Positions 42,753 through 46,466 of a stretch of 46,466 bases of DNA are shown here, in pieces. The DNA is from Alphaproteobacteria bacterium. GTDB taxonomy: Bacteria > Pseudomonadota > Alphaproteobacteria > Rhodobacterales > Rhodobacteraceae. The number at the start of each line of letters is the position of its first letter. Position 1 is the stretch's first letter. Where the stretch lies: assembly GCA_030432315.1 (NCBI GenBank), contig JAUIHM010000016.1:1-46466 (forward strand), read 5' to 3'. The position numbers were made by a program, and so were the translations under genes. The notes below the pieces were generated by a model, which saw only the letters and a list, made by a program, of their open reading frames with translations, searched no databases and was not told where the DNA came from.

Positions 42753-43903
42753 GCCTGTGCCGTTCGGTTTGCATCGAGCAGGCTCAGCGCCTCTTCGGCA
42801 ATGCTTCGTTCCTCGTTTGCCGGAAGAATCCACGCCGATACCGCGGAGCGCGGATCGGAGATGCAGGCGGCATTTGCAGCGTTGGCGGTGGCATCCGCCA
42901 CAAGGCCGGTCCATGCAAGTCCGCGCATGATCCTTTCGCGGATCTTCGGGGCGTTCTCGCCGATGCCGGCGGTAAAGACGACTGCATCGAGGCCGCCCAT
43001 TGCTGCGATCATTGACCCGGCGTGCCGTACTGCCCAGTAGCAGTAGTAGTCGACCGTAAATCGGGCCTCCGCATCGTCGCGGTCCAGAAGCTGCTGCATG
43101 TCCGGAGTGCCGCCCAGTGCCGTCAGCCCGCTTTCCCGGTTCAGCATGGCCGCAGTCCGGTCGATGCCCCAGCGTTCAGCAAGTGCAAGGACCGCGTTGC
43201 CGTCGATGTCTCCAACGCGGGTTCCCATCGCCATTCCGCTGAGGGGAGAATATCCCATGGTGGTGGCAACCGACATGCCGTTATGGAGGGCACACAGACT
43301 CGAGCCGTTGCCGAGGTGTAGCGCGAGAACGCGCGGCGGGAGCGGCGCCCCCGAGACCTGCGGAAGCCGTCCGGGGATCGCTGAATAGGAAATGCCGTGA
43401 AAGCCGAACCGGCGCAGGCCATCGCCGGTTTCGCCGAGCGGAAGCGCATAGCGCGTCGCGACGTCCGGATTGGACGCGTGAAACGCCGTGTCGAAGCTGG
43501 CGGTTTGCACCAGATGCGGCGCGTGGGCGGTGACCGCGTCGATTGCCGCGAGACCGTGTGGATTGTGAAGCGGCGCGAGATGTGCGCAGCGTTCGATGAC
43601 ATGGCGCACCTCAGGGGTGATCACGGCGGGGGCGGTCAGAACCGTGCCGCCGTGCACAATCCGATGCGCCGCCGCATTCAGGCTGCCGATGTCGATTTTT
43701 TCTTCAGCGAGGCCGTCAAAAATGGCACGGAGCGCAGCCCGGTGATCGGGCAGGGTCAGGTTCAGTGACCGGCCCCGGAGAGAGATCCGGGACCGGCCGC
43801 CAATTCCGCTCACATTGCCGGTGAGTTCCGGGTTCAGGTCTGCGTCGAAAACCGTGAACTTGATCGAGGACGACCCGGTATTGACGATCAGCAGTCCGTT
43901 CAT
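42734..43903 (-). CDS. ackA: Acetate kinase
   Basis: The 389-residue ASKHA-family kinase has NTGSSSIKF at residue 6, AHRIVHGG near 82, SFDTAFHA near 143 and the ATP-side VFTAGIGENAPKIRE near 315. ATG 43903 (MNGLLIVNTGSS) fits the family start; the frame back to 43969 is a shadow. AckA interconverts acetate + ATP and acetyl phosphate + ADP. Its neighbours give two uses: acetate from PhnA, or acetyl phosphate from sulfoacetaldehyde if Xsc is present elsewhere. No pta is in the window. It is transcribed with or after tpa, 132 bases upstream. Confidence 0.93.
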   Translation of the reverse strand: MNGLLIVNTGSSSIKFTVFDADLNPELTGNVSGIGGRSRISLRGRSLNLTLPDHRAALRAIFDGLAEEKIDIGSLNAAAHRIVHGGTVLTAPAVITPEVRHVIERCAHLAPLHNPHGLAAIDAVTAHAPHLVQTASFDTAFHASNPDVATRYALPLGETGDGLRRFGFHGISYSAIPGRLPQVSGAPLPPRVLALHLGNGSSLCALHNGMSVATTMGYSPLSGMAMGTRVGDIDGNAVLALAERWGIDRTAAMLNRESGLTALGGTPDMQQLLDRDDAEARFTVDYYCYWAVRHAGSMIAAMGGLDAVVFTAGIGENAPKIRERIMRGLAWTGLVADATANAANAACISDPRSAVSAWILPANEERSIAEEALSLLDANRTAQAQAPAL

Positions 43904-43970
43904 CCGCCAACCGCAGCGCAGTCCACATGGAGATTGGCGACCCCGACGCGCATGAGGGGACAATGCCATT

Positions 43971-43987
43971 GACCCGGGGTCCGGGTC
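43971..43987. repeat. Short GC hairpin between tpa and ackA
   Basis: GACCCG (43971-43976) pairs with CGGGTC (43982-43987) around GGGTC. It lies in the 132-base gap between the two leftward genes. It may be an attenuator, but there is no T run. No other signal was seen in the gap. Confidence 0.3.
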
Positions 43988-44035
43988 AGTCGACCCGGCC
44001 TGCCAGATACGGAGTGCCGCCGTCTGCGCAAGCCG

Positions 44036-45424
44036 TCATGCCTGTCCGAATACCCTGGTTAGGGCGCCGTCGACGGACTCGAGGATCTGGTCGATGTCCG
44101 CCGCGGTGGAAATGAGCGCCGGACTGAAACAGAGCGTGTTGTTGAAGCCGGGAACCGAGCGGTTGGTCGCGCCGATGATCACCCCCTGTTTCATGCAGTC
44201 AGCGACAACGGCCTGAACCTTTGGCTCCGGCGCCGGTTCCTTCGTTTGCCTGTCCATCACCAGTTCCGCACCGGCGAAGAGCCCTTTGCCGCGCACGTCG
44301 CCGACCACACGGTGCCGTTCCTTGAGCCCCTCCAGACCCTCCATGAGACGCGCGCCCATCCTGACGGTATTTTCGAGCAGCCCCTCATCTTCGATGATCC
44401 GCATGTTTTCGAGCGCGGCGGCAGGTCCGGCTGTGCATCCGCCAAACGTGGAAATGTCGCGGAAATAGTCGAGCGGATCATCAGGGTTCGCCTTGAACAG
44501 CTCAAAAACCTCTTCGGTGGTCACGAGGCAGGAGATCGCCGCGTACCCGGAAGCGACGCCCTTGGCCATGGTCACCATGTCCGGCTGGATTCCGAAATTC
44601 TGGTAGCCGAACCAGGTTCCCGTCCGACCGACGCCGCAGACCACTTCGTCGATGTGGAGCAGAACCGAATACTTTCGGCAGATTTCCTGGACAGTCTCCC
44701 AGTAGCCGGCAGGCGGGGTGATCACGCCGCCGCCTGCCGTGACCGGCTCAAGGCAGATTGCGCCTACGGTGTCGGGACCTTCGCGAAGGATGACTTCCTC
44801 GATCGCTTTTGCCGCGCGCACGCCGTAATCTGCAACCTCTCCCCACTGGCTGCGGTATTCGAGGCAGTGGGGCACTTCGACGAATCCGGGAGCAAACGGG
44901 CCGTACTGAGCGTTGCGCTGCTGCTGTCCGCCGGCGGAAAGCGTGCCGATGGTGGTCCCATGATAGTCGCGGTCACGGAACAGGATCTTGTTCTTGCGGC
45001 CGCCGTATTTCTTGTGGGCAATCTGGCGCACCATCTTGAAGGCCTTTTCGTTGGCCTCAGAGCCGCTGTTTGCGTAATAGACCCGGCTCATCCCGGGCAT
45101 CTTGCCGATGAGCTTTTCGGCGAAACGCGCGCCTGGAATGGAACCTGCGGATCCCGCAAAATAGTTGAGGCGGATCAGCTGATCGCGCACGGCGTTGGCG
45201 ATGCTCTCTCGTCCGTATCCGACATTCACGGTCCAGACCCCGCCGGAAACCGCATCCAGGTGCTCCCTGCCGTGCTGGTCCCAGACGCGCATGCCCTTGC
45301 CTTCGATCATGATCCGCGGATCGACGCTCTCAAAGGGTTTGTGCTGAATGAGGTGATGCCAAACGTGCGCCCTGTCCGCTGCAACGATGTCGCCCAGATC
45401 GTTTTCAGCCAAAATTCCGTCCAT
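44036..45424 (-). CDS. tpa: Taurine-pyruvate aminotransferase
   Basis: The 462-residue class III aminotransferase has Lys in TMAKGVASGYAAI as PLP site and Asp in LLHIDEVVCGVGRTG. The N-terminus (ADRAHVWHHLIQHKPFE) and HLDAVSGGVWTVNVGYGRE match taurine-pyruvate aminotransferase as I recall it from roseobacters and Bilophila. It converts taurine and pyruvate to sulfoacetaldehyde and alanine. ATG 45424 has GGTGAG a few bases upstream; the frame back to 45496 adds unrelated residues. Xsc and tauABC are not in this window. Use of other omega-amines cannot be excluded. Confidence 0.87.
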   Translation of the reverse strand: MDGILAENDLGDIVAADRAHVWHHLIQHKPFESVDPRIMIEGKGMRVWDQHGREHLDAVSGGVWTVNVGYGRESIANAVRDQLIRLNYFAGSAGSIPGARFAEKLIGKMPGMSRVYYANSGSEANEKAFKMVRQIAHKKYGGRKNKILFRDRDYHGTTIGTLSAGGQQQRNAQYGPFAPGFVEVPHCLEYRSQWGEVADYGVRAAKAIEEVILREGPDTVGAICLEPVTAGGGVITPPAGYWETVQEICRKYSVLLHIDEVVCGVGRTGTWFGYQNFGIQPDMVTMAKGVASGYAAISCLVTTEEVFELFKANPDDPLDYFRDISTFGGCTAGPAAALENMRIIEDEGLLENTVRMGARLMEGLEGLKERHRVVGDVRGKGLFAGAELVMDRQTKEPAPEPKVQAVVADCMKQGVIIGATNRSVPGFNNTLCFSPALISTAADIDQILESVDGALTRVFGQA

Positions 45425-45538
45425 TGTGCTCACCCCGAATATGCCCTGACTGGTCAGGGAGGATTGGAATCGAATGCCTGCGGAAGTATGCGACAATTGA
45501 CCGTCGCATCAAGAGGGCCGCCGGATGTCTCCGTCGGA

Positions 45539-46306
45539 TTACCTTCCGAGCCAGTTGTTCCACTGTGTCCTTGTGCCGGCAAACACGTTGATGTCCGTGT
45601 TCCCCACGATGCCCGGAACCCGTCCGGTTCCCGTGTACTGCCAAAACAGCCAACGCTGCCCCGGATACGTTTCCGACGGGTGATCCGCAACCGAGCGAAG
45701 CCAGAAGGCGTGTCCCCTCACGCGGTTGAGTTCGTTCTGTTCGAAGAAATCCACCGTTGAATATATGATCGGTTTCTTGCCGTACCATCGGGTCAGAATG
45801 TCGCTGAATACCTGCATCTCCCGGCGGACGGTGGCCGCGTCAGGCCGGTGTCGGCAGGTGCGTGACGCGTGATTCCATTCGACGTCGAGGACGGGCGGCA
45901 GTGCCGTGGCGTCCCTTGGCACATTGGCGATGAACCAGGCGGCCTGAAGTCGGGCAGATGTGCAGAAGTAATAGAAATGATACGCGCCACGAGGTACTCC
46001 TGCCCGCCGGGCGCCGGTCCAGTTCACGTGAAATTCTGGGTCGACAAAATCGCCGCCTTCAGTTGCCTTGATGAAGGCGAACGAAACACCGGCCGCCCGT
46101 GCCTCCGACCAGTCGATCAAGCCCTGGTACCGCGAAACGTCGATGCCATGTACCGGGTAATGGGCGGGAGACCGCCCGGTCCATGGGTGAGGTTTTGCAT
46201 CCGAAAATCCGGTTCCCGGAATGTGCTGAAACCGCGGGGCTTCGGCATCGTGCCGACCGCAGGACAGCAGAGACAAGAGTATAAGGAGAACTGAAACCGC
46301 ACGCAT
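45539..46306 (-). CDS. GH25 (lysozyme-like) lipoprotein
   Basis: The 255-residue protein begins with a lipoprotein signal (MRAVSVLLILLSLLSCG) with Cys16 as the lipidation site. The GH25 domain runs about 55-255, with GIDVSRYQGLIDW and the acidic pair LDVEW near residue 145. The domain cuts the MurNAc-GlcNAc link of peptidoglycan, so it probably remodels the cell wall from a membrane anchor. ATG 46306 was chosen; the longer frame to 46459 has no signal-like start. It is 114 bases after (upstream of) tpa in the same direction, with no obvious functional tie. Confidence 0.87.
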   Translation of the reverse strand: MRAVSVLLILLSLLSCGRHDAEAPRFQHIPGTGFSDAKPHPWTGRSPAHYPVHGIDVSRYQGLIDWSEARAAGVSFAFIKATEGGDFVDPEFHVNWTGARRAGVPRGAYHFYYFCTSARLQAAWFIANVPRDATALPPVLDVEWNHASRTCRHRPDAATVRREMQVFSDILTRWYGKKPIIYSTVDFFEQNELNRVRGHAFWLRSVADHPSETYPGQRWLFWQYTGTGRVPGIVGNTDINVFAGTRTQWNNWLGR

Positions 46307-46466
46307 GCCTGTTTTCCGGAACGCCGAAACTTCGATCCGGCAGACATCTGCATAATTCAGCGGATTTCCTTTGTCGCGTCCAATTCCTGGCCTCTCGTGT
46401 CGCACTGCTGTCGGGGGCCGGTTCGGCGGCGGCTTTGTAACGTTCGTCCTGTTTTCCAAATCTTTA
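46307..46466. other. Upstream region of the GH25 gene to the window edge, no gene seen
   Basis: The last 160 bases hold no convincing gene or RNA. A minus-strand frame continuing from the GH25 gene to 46459 is judged a non-coding extension. The promoter of the GH25 gene probably lies here but no clear boxes were found. Confidence 0.5.

Noticed and set aside
1-46466. CRISPR arrays, tandem repeats or insertion sequences
   Set aside because: None was visible; repeats found are short hairpins between genes.

Overview
The window is GC-rich, densely coded bacterial DNA. It most likely comes from an alphaproteobacterium of the Rhodobacterales (roseobacter-like, marine or halotolerant). The evidence for this is a complete ectoine uptake and degradation cluster laid out almost as in Ruegeria pomeroyi (enuR-uehABC-usp-eutABCDE with asnC-ssd), a divergent glmSU/gph arrangement, a taurine-pyruvate aminotransferase of roseobacter type, and a phnWAY-type phosphonate operon. 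The lineage call rests on gene content and remembered family sequences, not on a database search.

Layout. (1) 1-12201, ectoine and 5-hydroxyectoine catabolism. asnC and ssd run leftward, followed by the first codon of a further gene at the window edge. enuR and the long operon uehABC-usp-eutABCDE run rightward. The operon imports ectoine (TRAP transporter UehABC), opens the ring (EutD/DoeA), deacetylates the product (EutE/DoeB), and probably handles hydroxyectoine (EutABC). Ssd/DoeC does a late oxidation. EnuR carries the PLP lysine at residue 302, and an 18-bp palindrome overlaps a TTGACA -35 box upstream of uehA. (2) 12382-19632, mixed housekeeping and regulation: an OsmC-like protein, moaA, an acyl-CoA synthetase, two tandem LuxR-type paralogues, a small helical protein, an AraC regulator and a small membrane protein. 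(3) 19849-22823, a secreted SH3-domain protein translationally coupled to an M13 metallopeptidase. (4) 22980-28012, glmS and glmU leftward, gph and a CpdA-like phosphoesterase rightward, then tRNA-Gly(TCC).

(5) 28455-42752, the most interesting region. A five-gene peptide/oligosaccharide-type ABC importer ends in a phosphonate monoester hydrolase-like enzyme. It converges on an operon phnW-phnA-phnY-pbfA controlled by a divergent LysR gene. Read together, these genes could import an esterified or sugar-linked phosphonate, release free phosphonate such as 2-aminoethylphosphonate, and take it through phosphonoacetaldehyde and phosphonoacetate to acetate and phosphate. The PbfA-like lyase would add (R)-1-hydroxy-2-aminoethylphosphonate as a second entry point. 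The individual enzyme families are known. The importer-esterase-PhnWAY-PbfA combination as one ester-scavenging system is my inference.

(6) 42734-46306, acetate kinase, taurine-pyruvate aminotransferase and a GH25 lysozyme-like lipoprotein, all leftward. Acetate kinase lies between a route that yields acetate (PhnA) and one whose next step, Xsc (not in this window), yields acetyl phosphate. C2 phosphonate and C2 sulfonate catabolism may therefore meet here.

I saw no rRNA, CRISPR array, insertion sequence, transposase or phage gene.
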